From: Piliocolobus tephrosceles
Taxonomy: Eukaryota > Chordata > Mammalia > Primates > Cercopithecidae
DNA: 64,000 nt
Direction of reading: 5' to 3'
Assembly (NCBI RefSeq): GCF_002776525.5
Contig: NC_045446.1
Coordinates: 66,261,163-66,325,162, forward strand
In this document: in pieces, positions 1-10,984 of the stretch
Layout: each line of letters starts with the position of its first letter
Numbering within the stretch: the stretch's first letter is position 1
Notes under the pieces: model-generated
Told to the model about the DNA's origin: nothing
What the model saw: only the letters and a program-made list of their open reading frames with translations
The model's database searches: none
Translations under genes and position numbers: made by a program

Positions 1-880
1 GGGTGCAAGAACGCAGCATTTATTTCTAAGCAGTAAAATCACACTACATTTTAAATATGATCTCCAGAGCTGCAAGTGGTCTTCCCTCGTCAATGAAGCA
101 ACATTTATCAAGCTGCATGAACTAGTTAATTCCAACTGCAAGAGCTCTAACGTCAGAGCTGATTTGTCTTACTTGATGAAACACAAAGTGGAAGAAACCA
201 GCATGTGGCTTTGGAAAAATACTATATTTTTATACAAAAAGGGGGTATATGAGAGGAAAACAGAGAGAACATAGAATTGACATGGCTGTAGTTGTCTGTT
301 GTGGTCTGAATGTACTCGTTGCTTGGATTTTCTTTCTTTTAGCTTGTTCCAGTGACTATAAAGCCAGATCTTCCTGGGTTTTTTTTTTAGCATAGGGATT
401 GTCTTTTGCTACCAGACAATACAGTTTGTTAATTTTTCCAGGGAAACCACGGAACATTGTTTCTCCCCACTTCCCATCTAACTTATTATCTAAGTGTAAT
501 TTTCACCTTGGTTGCTTACTAGCCATAGAGTTGAACAAAATCTTGATTGCCCCATGGAATCCTAAATCAATCAAAGTAAAGCTGAAATTCAAACTAATTG
601 AAACCAAAATTCCACTTAAAGACTGCTTAGACTCTTTTGGTAGTGGTGGTGGAGTAGGAAGTTGTTACAAAAGGTGTTTATTTCAGAGGCTAATTTGAGG
701 CCGTTAGACCCAAAGCAGTATTTGCCTGGTTTTCTTGGCATCTGCCTTCCCCAATCAAAAATGAGAGCAAAAGGAGCCGTAATGTTTAGGGAAGTGTGGA
801 ATTGATAATAGTTGGTGAGGGCAGGTGTTGGTGGAACCTGAAATAAGATTTCTTAGAGAGAAGAGTACTTCAGTCTTTTA
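1..880. other. Intron sequence, nothing recognised
   Basis: AT-rich DNA. The short open frames at 169-393 (minus) and 399-698 (plus) show no protein-like composition or splice context, and I see no repeat family. Confidence 0.5.
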
Positions 881-889
881 GCCAGTCCA

Positions 890-1050
890 TAGCTGCCTTT
901 GCAGTTGTTTCCCTCGTTCACACTCTTGCTTAAAACCCTGGAGTAGGTTCTTACTACTTACCAGCAAGATAAAGTTGAACTCTTCAGCTTAGCACTCTCA
1001 GACCTCAGCAGTTTTAATGACTATGCTGTAAAAGTCAGGCCTCAGGAACT
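890..1050 (+). repeat. L2 LINE fragment
   Basis: The pattern of the L2 3' end is visible: CTTAAAACCCTGGAGT, a degraded AAAATCCAAACTC-like segment, and CAGACCTCAG. Confidence 0.55.
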
Positions 1051-1069
1051 TCCATTCTTTATAAAAATT

Positions 1070-1285
1070 CTGATTGAACTCTTACAACTATCTTATGAGA
1101 TAAATATTGTTGGTCCTGTTTTATAGACAAGGCATAGATTGGTTATGTCACTTGCTCAAAGTTACACACATTATATGGCGAGAATAGGCTGTGATTCCAG
1201 GCCTCTCATTCCAAAGACAGAGAGCTGATTCACATTGCCTAGCCTAGTGGACACTCAATAAATATTTGTTGAATGAATGAATAGG
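1070..1285 (-). repeat. MIR fragment (minus), with an L2-like tail in plus sense
   Basis: The segment TTTTATAGACAAGG...TCACTTGCTCAAAGTTACACA is the reverse complement of the MIR core. GGACACTCAATAAATATTTGTTGAATGAATGAA at 1251-1280 is the plus-sense L2-type terminus. Confidence 0.7.
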
Positions 1286-1289
1286 ACGT

Positions 1290-1778
1290 GTAGAGACTTA
1301 GTAAATGTAGTTCTTTCTCCCCTTTCCCTATCCTTACCCTTTCCTCCTTGACCAGGTTTCTTCTTTTTCTTTCTGTTTTTACTAATATCAGGGAGTTAAC
1401 TTGTTGAAGATTATTGAATTTTAAAATGTTTGAAAATCATTTGACTAGCCCAAGCAAGGAAGGAGTTTGCGTGACCATATAGCAGAGCTGGGTCTTTCAC
1501 CAGGTCCCCTGACCACTCACATCATGTATCAGTCTTTCCATTTCACTATATAATTATTTTAAAGATATTGACACGTGTGTGTTTATTGCTGCTTCTCTGG
1601 AGTGCATGCAGTCAGAAGCTTAATGAAAATTAGCATTTAAAAAGTGAACAATGTACTGAAGATTTTCCCTTTGATTTGAAGTAACTCTTTCCTTCTTCCT
1701 TTTCTGCCCCCCATTCTTAGTAGTTAAGTGGTAAGCCATTATTGAACACTGGCTTTATGCCCAGCCTAGTGGTAGATG
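1290..1778. other. Intron sequence, nothing firmly recognised
   Basis: AT-rich DNA up to the LTR12 target site. No exon or repeat could be supported. Confidence 0.4.
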
Positions 1779-2439
1779 CTATTGAGAGGTGACAATGTGC
1801 TAGCAGCCCTCACTCTCAGCGCCTCCTTAGACCTCAGCGTCCACTCTGGCGGTGCTTGAGGAGCCCTTCAGCCCACCACTGCACTGTCGGAGCCCCTCTC
1901 TGGGCTGGCCGAGGCTGGAGCTGGCTCCCTCTGCTTGTGGGGAGGTGTGGAGGGAGAGGTGCGGGCGGAACCAGGGCTGCGCGCCATGCTCACAGTCCAG
2001 CGCGAGTTCCGGTGGGCGCCAACTCTGCAGGTCCAGCACAGGGAGTGGCCGCCAGCGCCGCTGGCCCAGGGCAGTGAGGGGTTTACCACCCGGGCTAACA
2101 GCTGCGGTGGGTGTGCCGGGTCCCCCAGTAGTGCTGGCCCGCCGGTGGTGTGCTTGAGTTCTTGCCTGGCCTCAGCTGCCTCCCCGCGAGGCAGGGCTTG
2201 GGACCTGCAGCCCGCCATGCCCGAACCGCCCCGGTGGTGGGCTCCCACCCGGCAGGAGCCTCCCCGACGAGCGCCACCCCCTGCTCCGCAGCACTTGGTC
2301 CCATCAACCGCCCAAGGGCTGCAGAGTACGGGTGCAGGGCGCAGGACTAGCAGGCACCTCTGGCTGCCCACCCGGTGCGGGATCTACTAGGTGAAGCTAG
2401 CTGGGCTCCTGAGTCTAGGGGGGACTTGGAGAACTTTTA

Positions 2440-2521
2440 TGTCTAGCTAAGGGATTGTAAATGCACCAATCAGCACTCTGTGTCTAGCTCAGGGATTATA
2501 AATACACAAATCAGCACTCTG
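2440..2521 (+). repeat. 41-base tandem repeats in LTR12 U3
   Basis: Two units begin TGTCTAGCT (2440 and 2481), each ending ATCAGCACTCTG. The first has an intact CCAAT box and the second has lost it (ACAAAT). Further degenerate units follow to about 2590, with CCAGT, CCAAT and CCCAT versions. In this family these units bind NF-Y (family knowledge). Confidence 0.8.
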
Positions 2522-2602
2522 TCAAAACGGACCAGTCAGCGCTCTGTAAAATAGACCAATCAGCTCACTGTAAAATGGACCCATCAGCAGGATGTGAGTG
2601 GA

Positions 2603-2645
2603 GTCAGATAAGGGAATAAAAGCAGGCTACAGCAGCTAGCAGTGG
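2603..2645 (+). promoter_or_regulatory. LTR12 core promoter: GATA site, TATA-like box, start region
   Basis: A GATAAG motif at 2607-2612 and a TATA-like AATAAAA at 2615-2621 sit where the LTR12 core promoter lies. The expected start would be about 25-30 bases downstream, near 2645. Activity is inferred from the family. Confidence 0.5.
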
Positions 2646-2705
2646 CATGGGAATCCGCTGGGGTTAGTTTGTCTCTTGTGGAAGCTTTATTCTTTTGCTT
2701 TTTGC

Positions 2706-2711
2706 AGTAAA
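2706..2711 (+). terminator. Degraded LTR poly(A) signal AGTAAA
   Basis: The family normally has AATAAA here; this copy reads AGTAAA within GCAGTAAATGTTGC. A weakened signal would favour read-through of LTR-started transcripts into the gene. Confidence 0.5.
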
Positions 2712-3118
2712 TGTTGCTGCTTAAGTTTTTGGGTCCACGCTGTCCTTAAGAGCTGTAACACTCACTGTGAAGGTCTGTGGCTTCACTTCCCTAAGCTAGC
2801 GAGACCATGAACCCACCGGGAAGAACGAACAACTCCAGACGCAGTGCCTGTAAGAGCTGTAACACTCACCGCAAAGGTCTGCAGCTTCACTCCTGTCAGT
2901 GAAACCACGAACCCATCAGAAGTTATAAGCTCCAGACACATCTGAACGTCTGGAGGAACAAACTTCAGACACACCATCTTTAAGAAGTGTAACACTCACC
3001 ACGAGGGTTCGCGGCTTCATTCTTGGAGTCAGTGAGACCAAGAACCCACCAATTCCAGACACACTATGACGATAATAATGCAGAGAGAGTGTGTGTGTAT
3101 ATATATGTGTTCGTGTGT

Positions 3119-3352
3119 GTTAGTAATGATAACAGGTATTTTATATTGTAGCACTTATGATGTAACAGATATTATTTTGGACAGTGTATATACCTCATCT
3201 TCTTTAAACTTTTGCAACAGCTCTGCAAGGCAGGCAGCATCCCCATTTTACGTGTAAGGAAATGGAATCTCAGAGAAGTGACTTATTCAAAGTCAAACAA
3301 CTAATAAGTGACAGTACTGGTATTCAAACCCAGCTCTTCTGCATTTAAGCCT
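3119..3352 (-). repeat. MIR element
   Basis: The reverse-complement MIR core is clear: CCCCATTTTACGTGTAAGGAAATGG, GAAGTGACTTATTCAAAGTCA and ATTCAAACCCAGCTCT. A short GT run precedes it (3091-3120). Confidence 0.75.
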
Positions 3353-3721
3353 ATCCTACTGTGTCGTGATGCCTCTCATTTCTTCCTAAACTGTATTTAA
3401 GTTGTTAATTACCAAGTATTCATCAAGTACCTATCTAGTTAGTTAAGGCTTTCCAAGAAGAACAAATGGAAAAGTGGCATAGGGAGGAGTTTAGGGTCAA
3501 GCGTAAAATGGCGACTTACCTAGAGTAATCAGAGAGCTTTCAATGGAGAATGGAACTTCTGTTGGTTCTTTGAGAATAGATAAAACATGAGATACAGAAT
3601 GCCTAGAGAGAGACATAGAGTTAAGAAACTGCTTTCTGCCAGAGTAGTGAGTACTGTGTAAAAAGCTATCAGAAGAGGAGTTAGCCAATAATGAAAAGCT
3701 GGTTTTTTATATATAAAATGC

Positions 3722-3978
3722 CATATATATATATATATATATATGGGACTCTGCTTGGAGACAGTCTCTGTTGCCCAGGCTAGCGTGCAGTGGCACAATC
3801 TCGGCTGAGTGCAACCTCCACCACCCAGGTTCAAGTGATTTCATGCCTCAGCCTCCCGAGTAGCTGGGAGGTGCACGCCACCACACCTGGCTAATTTTTG
3901 TATTTTTAGTAGAGACAGGGTGTCACCATGTTGGATAGGCTGGTCTCGAACGCCTCATCTCAAGCAATCTACCTGCCT
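3722..3978 (-). mobile_element. Truncated Alu with adjoining (TA)n
   Basis: A (TA)n tract (3722-3744) replaces the usual oligo-T. Alu left-arm antisense sequence follows (GTTGCCCAGGCTAGCGTGCAG... GTAGAGACAGGGTGTCACCATG). The element stops at about 3978, before the terminal GGATTACAGG...GAGCC box. Confidence 0.85.
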
Positions 3979-5030
3979 GAATATGTTTGTCACTTCTCTG
4001 CTAAAATGCTAATAATAAGGTTAAATCATTTAAAAATTTTAAATTCACAAGGCTGAAAAGAACAGACAAGACCAAGAAAATTTAGCAACTTGCAAGTAAA
4101 CGAATGAGTGATAAACTTGACTTGGCAGAAGCCTTTAAGAAGCAATAGAATCCAAACCACAGACTCCAGAAGGATGTGGTGGTACCGAGTACCTCATGAA
4201 GTTTAGGGACAATATATAGAGCTAAACATAGGAGGGTAGGTTGACAGTCTATAGAGAAAGAGAAGTAACACTCCCAGTTCATTTTTCCCACTCTCTGCTG
4301 CCAATAACTATGTTCCCCCATGCCCTAGCGGGAAAATGAAAGTTTACTTGCTGAAAAAGATTGAGCCGAAGAAGCTCTGAACCTAAACTGCTTGATATAC
4401 TGGGAACAAGAAGGAAGGTGCCTTACCGAAAGGTGATTAAGTGAAAGTGTAACATACTGACACAGAGTTCCCCAACTGCCTTTTCCAACTTTACACCCCA
4501 AATAAGATCCAGATTATGCCTCAAGACAGAAAATTGAAGGGTTCTTTCTGGGAAAAAAACAGAGGCAGCAATGAGAGGTACTGGGACTGTAGTACTAACC
4601 TTTCCCCGTCAAAAGACTGGATTTCCATCTACTCATTCTACAGTGAACCCTTCCCCCACAGCCAGTCAGGTACTGCCAAGGCAGACTTCCTTCACAGCTT
4701 TTTAGAGTCTCACAGTCACAGTCTCGCTTGTAAAGATAAACTAACAGCCAAAGATTACTAGGTATTAAAGGGAAGCCTCTAATATTTAAAAAAAAAAAAA
4801 AAAAAAAAGTCTAAAATAAAGTGAAAAAAAAAAAAAAAATCCAGAGGGTAAAATGAAGAAGGAGGAGGAGACAAAATAATAATAATAGAAGAAAATATTC
4901 AGAATTAGGCAATAAAAGTATTCATATTGAAAGGCTGTACTAAGTGCTCGGCCCAGGGAATGAAAACAGACTGAAAATGATGAATGAAAGATCTAAATGA
5001 AGGCTTATCACTATAAAATTTTAGAATACT
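3979..5030. other. AT-rich intron with A-homopolymers
   Basis: This holds poly(A) runs (4789-4808 and 4824-4840) and GAA/AAT-rich sequence (4855-4890). Parts of 4320-5030 may be degraded L1, but I cannot place them. Confidence 0.4.
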
Positions 5031-5035
5031 GAGGT

Positions 5036-5420
5036 TAAAGAAGAAAGTCCTAAAGCTTCCAGAGGGAAGAACCGGCTTACATTCAAAAGATCCAGGAACC
5101 AGAATTTTAACAGGTTTCTAAATGGCAGTAAAGAAATACTTTGGAACTACCTAAGAAAAAGTATTTGCAGCCTTGAAATCTATACCTAGGCAAACTATCA
5201 TTCAAGTGTAAGAATGGAATAGTTATATTTTGAAATATTCAGGGTGTCATAAAAGTTAACCTCCCATGCTGTCCTTTCCCAGAAAGATATTATAGGATAC
5301 ACTCCACCAAGATGAGGCAGTAGATCAAGAAAAAAGACAATCTAGGAAATAACAGCTTCAGCACAGGAGAAAAGTAAGCAAAATTTCCAGCGTGATGACT
5401 AAAGAAGCTTGTAGGAAGAT
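5036..5420 (+). repeat. Probable old L1 (L1M/HAL1-type) fragment
   Basis: The series AAATCTATACCTAGGCAAACTATC, ATTCAAGTGTAAGAATGGAATA, ACCTCCCATGC and CACTCCACCAAGATGAGG...GTAGATCAAGAAA follows a pattern I associate with ancient L1-derived repeats in plus sense. The subfamily is not certain. Confidence 0.5.
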
Positions 5421-5555
5421 AATGCAGCAGGCCTAGCTAGCAGCCAATTCAGGCTGAAGCAGAGAGAGGAGGCTTCAGGAAATACATCTCTAAGAACGAA
5501 ATGGACTTGATCGATTTTATGGTGTGCTTAGTTATGATTGAGAAGAATTTTAAGG

Positions 5556-5851
5556 TTTTTTTTTTTTATTTTTTTATTTTTTTGAGACAGGGTCTCACTC
5601 TTATCACCCAGACTAGAGTCCAGTGGCACAATCTCAGCTCACTGCAGCCTCAACCTCCCAGGCTCAAGTGATCCTCCCACCTCAGCCTCCTGAGTAGCTG
5701 GGACCCCAGGGATGCACCACCATGCCTGGATAATTTTTTGTATTTTTGGTAGAGAGAGTGTTTCACCATGTTGCCCAGACTGGTCTGAAATGCCACCCAC
5801 CTCAGCTTCCCAAAGTGCTGGGATTACAGGTGTGAGCCACCACGCCTGACC
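5556..5851 (-). mobile_element. Alu, full length (old, J/S-like)
   Basis: A T-rich tail at 5556-5583 is followed by GAGACAGGGTCTCACTC and both Alu arms, ending GAGCCACCACGCCTGACC. Many CpG sites have decayed. Confidence 0.93.
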
Positions 5852-8731
5852 AGTTTTTAAGATTTTTGTCAGAGTTTGGGGAGTTTCTAGTGACAAGTAC
5901 ATAGAAAAACTCAACTGGTAGAAAAAATGGCAGTTATCACTTCCAGTGAAACAAACAAGTGCAAGAAAGGAATAATATATTACATGGCTCAGCAGCGAAC
6001 AGTATTTATGTAGGTATAATGAGGTAAACACTAATGTTGATTTAATTTAAAATGTGATATTGAATGTATAGAGAAGATGAGGAAGGGAACTATGTGTGGG
6101 AGAGTAGAGTCAAGTTCTCATACTCTTTCAGAAAAAGCCAGTAGATAATGTACGGGAAAGGGGATAAAATGTTTGTGTGAGAGCAAAGTGGTGTTAGAGT
6201 GCTAAATTCTCATCTTTCATGGTGGGAGCGTAGTAGATAATGTCTCTAACTGGAGGAGAAGGAAGAATAAAAATTCTTAATATAAACATATTATTTAGAA
6301 ATATGAAGGTGAAAAAACAGCTAAAAGGTGTTCTCAGAGTTTGGGGTAGACAGTAGAGCAGAGAACTTTTTTTTTTTTCTTAAACCGTACTTATACTTTA
6401 TTAATAATAATGTATGTGTTATGTATGCATTTATTTTTGAGTTCTCTAGATGGAAAATTAAAAGGGTAATACAGTAGATTTTGGAGCTGTTATTAAGAGG
6501 TTCTAGCCTTGGCTTTGTCCCTTATCATCCCTGTAACTTTGGGCAGGATGCTCCTGTCTTCCTGGGCCTTAGTTCTTCATTTATAAGAGGAAGAAGGTTG
6601 GAAAGATGATCTCCAGGGTCTCTTTTAATTATAAAATTCAAAGATTTTATGATTTTTAAAAAGTAGTGCTATGCAGCAAATGGAGAGTTAAGACCCAGAC
6701 GGAGGCTTGAAATTTCCACATTTTTCTTTTTTTGGTTAAAATCAGACTTGGAGAGAAATTTTCACTGTGTTCTCTGAAAACAGTTGCACACCCATCTTCC
6801 ACTGTGGAACCTGGGGCAGGCAATTGTCTGTGTACTCACTGGGAGACACATAGCTTAGTGTTATTTCAGTATGGTTTTCTTTTTCCCTTGATGTTTAATA
6901 TTTTTCACTATGAATCACAGGTAAAATTTCCATGCCATGTGTAAACAATTTCACTTCTTATTGAAACAATGAATTCAGGAATGTCATGTTGGGATATCAG
7001 CCATTTTGCTTTTATCAATGTATGGAAAAATGCATTTATATTAATATAAGAAATGATGTCATTTAATATGGGGGTAGATCTTATAATTCAAGGTCAGCAA
7101 ATCTCAGGAGGTGATTTAGGTCACCAAGCTGCGTTTGAAAAAGGAAAAAACCGTTTTCCTTCTGCTTTCTCAAGTATTGTTACCAGTTTTCTTCTCAGAC
7201 TTTGGGATAGATGGTGGAGAGTAGCATGGTTTGTGAAAAGCAGGCCCTGGCCGATAATATCTTTGCCATTGAACCATGTGGCCCTGGATAATATACTTCT
7301 CCTTTCTGGGGTTCAGTTTTCCCATCTGCAAAAGAAAAGGATTGGCTGAAATAATATAAAATTCAAGATACCTTGTAGTTTTAATGTAGTATGTTTCTAC
7401 CTCCTTACTTTGTGTGTGTATTCATTCAGACCATTCAGGAGACCCCGTTAGGTTTAGAGGTTTTTCTTAAAAAGCCCAGAATCGGTGAGAGTGAACTCTT
7501 TCTCTCTCAGTATCAGTCAAGCAGAGAAAAATCAGTTGAATACTAGAGTCAAACAAAAGAAAACTGACTGTTTTTAGTAGGTGTTTTTTTATGCCCCCTG
7601 TTGTCTAACTCTGAAGGCCTGCTTTCTATTCACATGATTTGTGGTTTTCTTTTTTAAAAGAGGGATATATTTAAAAGTTTGACTTAGCCACTCTTAAATT
7701 TAAGTGCTAAAAGAGTTAAACTTTAAGACTGATGCCTCTTCACATTTGTACACTGACATACATTTTATAAAGTCTATAAACTTTCTTCATGTGTAATATG
7801 TCATTTGAAAAACACATTTTGCAGAGCTGTGTTGTCCACTTACTGTGTTTGATGTGTGGATGAGCATGTGTGTGAATATGCACATCCACTTACCTCGGCT
7901 CTCCGTTATGGTCAGTTAGGGAAGCAAATGGTGATATTCGGAGACACAGTTTAAGGAAGTGAAGAGCAGACAGATGAAAACCATTAGCAAGTTATCCAAA
8001 GCACTCAGAAAGACACTTAATTTTAGAAAATTGGCCTCTAGCAGAAATAAATCAAACAAAGGACAGATCTCGCCCATAAGCCAGCAGTTTCCGTATACCA
8101 CCTTTCCAGCTGTGTGCTCTGGTCTGGACAAAGAGGAACGTTAGAGACTCAAGAGAAACACAGAGCATAGCCTCTGTCAAAAGTGAGTTGCAATTTATTT
8201 GTTTAATAAGCATTGACTAAGTACCAGCACTATGCCAGGCACTATTGGAGTCAGAGCTGAATACAAGATGGTCTTTACCCTTGTTTATACAAAAGAGAGG
8301 GGCTGAAGGGAAGCTGGCAATATCTAAAAAGAAGCACTGATTTTCTGGTATATGTCCCTGAAATTGGTGTTAGCAAACCCTACCGGGGTCTGGGGGTAGA
8401 AGGCTAGATACAGGGGTCTTTGAAATATCCTGATTCCACAGTTGGTCACTCTTAGTCTTCTCTAAGTTTAGGGGGCAAGAGAACAGTAAGTAGATGAAGA
8501 GGCTACCTTAAATACCATCGTAATTTAAGTGGTTGTGCATATTCATATACATGCTTATCTATATGTCAAATACCCAGTAAGTGGACAGTACTGTGAGGCT
8601 GATAATAGTATCATACATTTACATTTCCTCTTTTAGAGTTCAAAAAAAAAAAATAACTTGTTTAATGGTTCATTTTTCCGAAGCTTATAATCTGCCAAAA
8701 TATCTTTAATTCTGTTTTTTCACCTTCACAG
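5852..8731. other. Intron up to the 8732 exon
   Basis: AT-rich DNA with MIR-type SINE remnants in plus sense at about 6490-6665 (CTTTGGGCAGGATGC...CTTAGTTCTTCATTTATAAGAGG) and 7215-7375 (ATGTGGCCCTGGATAATATACTTC...CAGTTTTCCCATCTGC). An MIR/L2-like piece lies at about 8180-8290 (ACTATGCCAGGCACTATTGG). I see nothing else, and no further exon can be supported. Confidence 0.5.
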
Positions 8732-8823
8732 CTAAGATACCAACATGGACTGGGGACTCCAGACTTGCGGCAAACCCTTCCCAACCTGAAAAACTTCATG
8801 GAGCATGGACTAATGGTCAGGTG
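8732..8823 (+). CDS. Internal coding exon of an unnamed gene, 92 bases
   Basis: This exon has a good polypyrimidine tract and CAG acceptor ending at 8731, and a strong GTG|GTGAGT donor at 8824. It starts in phase 0 and reads 30 whole codons (LRYQHGLGTPDLRQTLPNLK, then NFMEHGLMVR) plus two bases, TG. The first base of the exon at 33584 completes that codon as Cys. Both splice sites and the reading phase agree with the terminal exon, which is the main reason to believe the pair. I do not recognise a domain; the segment looks like a short amphipathic stretch (LPNLKNFMEHGL). The protein's N-terminal part must lie upstream of this window, because no start codon is in the exon. Exon reality is quite sure; the gene's identity is not known to me. 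Confidence 0.82.
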
Positions 8824-8829
8824 GTGAGT

Positions 8830-9890
8830 ACCTTTATCTCTGATAACCAGAAACTGTAATGTGGATAATGATCCTGAAAATCTTTTCTGACTTCCACATT
8901 GCTCCACACCTGCTTCTGAGTTTTCTTCTGTAATGAGATATCGGAGGAAAATGAAAGGCACCATCACACTTGGGGAGATCTAAGCTCCTGTCTGGCTAAG
9001 GAGGATGTAGCCCTCTTGGAGGGAGGAGGGGCCAAGAGGATATTACTTGAACTTTGGGAAGGTGGCTGAGCAAGGAGCCCTTGAGGGCACTGCTGAGACA
9101 AACTGAAAGACAGCCAGTATGATTCATGGTAAGGGAGACCCAGAGCCCCTTGGACCTTTCCAAAGAACAGGTGAAGGGCCTGATTATGGAATGAGCATCA
9201 GGATCCATGACTGTGAGCATTAAAGGAAGAAAGCAGATAAGGAATAGGTCAGGGGGTCAGGACTTAGTTTGAGACCAGCAGGTTCATTCTGAAATGTTTC
9301 TTGTATTTGTCAGTACCTGTTGAACCGTGAGGGCAAGCTGCTGCTGAAACTGCTCCATCAGGATAGACCTGGACCTTTTAAAAAGAGAAGGGGAGAGGGG
9401 AAGTCTGATACAAAGAAGATATTAGGTTCATTCACTTGACCTAAATGGAAAGCTGTTGGCTGTATCCATTTAGTAATTCTTGACGTTTGAATCCTTGGGT
9501 AGTGGGCAGTAACTTACAAAATCACGTGACTGGAAAGCAGGCCTGTAGAGTTAGCCTGCTGGGGGCAGCACTAGCTTCTGATTCCAGGTATTTTTCTCAT
9601 CATCTGCTGTGTGGATCTGAAATTCTACCTCTCTGAAATTTGATTTCCCCTGCTGATGTGCCTTCAGAAAAGTAAAAAAAACCGTGGTTGGTCTTTACTT
9701 TGATTTTCAAAACGGCAAGTTTCAAATGTCTGGTCTTAGATAGGACTCAAATACACAACTGTTGTTAAGCAAATACACAACTATGTAAAGAATTCCACTC
9801 AAAACATCAAAATAATTATTAAAACTTGGTGTTGATACGGACCCGGATGCCTTCAGGAATATGAGAGAGGAATTAAGTTTTAATGTAAAG
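8830..9890. other. Intron, nothing recognised
   Basis: No clear repeat. A 58-base minus-strand segment at 9317-9374 looks superficially exon-like and was rejected. Confidence 0.4.
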
Positions 9891-9904
9891 TAGTAAGAAT
9901 AATG

Positions 9905-10045
9905 AAAGTGAGCTAGCAGGCATTTATGTAGCTTGTCTCTGTGTAAAGTTCTGTGATAGGCGCTCTGGAGAGAGATGAGAAGGCTCAAGCCCTGTCCCCA
10001 AGAGATTTGTGGTCCAGTTGGAAACAAGGCATAGAATTCATGAGG
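9905..10045 (-). repeat. L2/MIR-type remnant
   Basis: AGTTCTGTGATAGGCGCTCTGGAGAGAG and CAAGCCCTGTCCCCAAGAGATTTGTGGTCC match the decayed L2-type pattern of gene-poor introns. Confidence 0.45.
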
Positions 10046-10134
10046 AGGTTTTCTAACACAATGATAAATAACCTAAAATAATGAGAAAATTGACAACCTA
10101 CAACACTAATTAATTACACTCAATGAATCTTGCT

Positions 10135-10350
10135 CAGTGCAGATAGCAGGTTGTCCCTGTACCATTTACTGAAGTGTCTGTCTTTTCTCCACTGATGATA
10201 ATGGCATCTCTTTTGTAAACCAAGTTCACTTATCCATAGAGATCCATTTCCAGGCTCCCTAATCTGTTCTGTTGCTTTATTTGGCTAGCCATCGATTAGT
10301 ATCACATTTTTAATTATTGTAAGATGTAATTTCTAAAAGTCTTGTTGAGA
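10135..10350 (-). repeat. Old L1 ORF2-region fragment, antisense
   Basis: TACCATTTACTGAAGTGTCTGTCTTTTCTCCACTGATG and CCAGGCTCCCTAATCTGTTCTGTTGC match the antisense of the L1 ORF2 3' part, with many changes. Confidence 0.6.
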
Positions 10351-10984
10351 TTTGAGAATGAAATAAAAATCAAAATGCCCATTTTACTACTGATAAAGCT
10401 GCTTGGAAAATGGGGCTTTCGATCTGTAATAAAATGGGCTTGCAAAGATATCACTCAAAATTAAACTTATCCTCATAATCACAATGTAAACTGTGATTTA
10501 CAGTTTACAGCCACAGGCTTTCCCTACAGAGGCAGACCCTTAACTAATTGGCAGGCAGTGATCAGGTGACTTCTCTGCAGGAGCCCAGATAGGGCTGAGC
10601 CAAGAATACCCAGTTGCTATTCTGCCCTCTAAATTCACCAATCAGAAAAGTCCCCCCTCCTCTGAGAGAGTGAGAGGATGGAGAGAGCCAAAAGTGTTAA
10701 CTCCTAAGCCATGTTCCTTCATAGGAAAGGAAAAGGAAAATACCTCCAGCTTTTGATATCTGTTAGAGAAAAGCTCCTACGTAAGGCTCTTCTTCAAAAC
10801 TCTTTGCTTTTCTTGACTTGAGTCTTTGAGTGATTTCACAGCTTTATGACATTGGGTCTTCCTAACTACGAACATGTTATATCGCTTGCTTTTTAAAAAC
10901 ATACCTCCGTGAAGTTTATAATTTTCTACATAAGGGTCTATGCATCTTTTATTAGATGTACTTAGTCATATTAGCTTACAGTTT

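Larger units (their letters stand above)
1783..3063 (+). mobile_element. Solo LTR of HERV-9 type (LTR12)
   Basis: The element starts TGAGAGGTGA and ends AATTCCAGACACA. It is flanked by a perfect 4-base target duplication, CTAT, at 1779-1782 and 3064-3067. Its GC-rich 5' half, the 41-base U3 repeats with CCAAT-type boxes (2440-2521), the GATAAGGGAATAAAAG box and the repeated AGCTGTAACACTCAC R/U5 motifs match what I know of LTR12. Only about two complete U3 repeats are present, so it is a short-array form. There is no internal proviral sequence, so it arose by LTR-LTR recombination. The orientation is the same as the host gene. Confidence 0.93.

Noticed and set aside
1868..2390. Open frames of 150-167 codons on both strands
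   Set aside because: They lie in the GC-rich U3 part of the LTR12 element, which is non-coding in this family.
9317..9374. Minus-strand 58-base exon-like segment with AG/GT borders and a Gln-rich frame (EQFQQQLALTVQQ)
   Set aside because: Too short and with no partner exon on that strand in the window; Gln-rich reading comes from CAG repetition. Likely chance.
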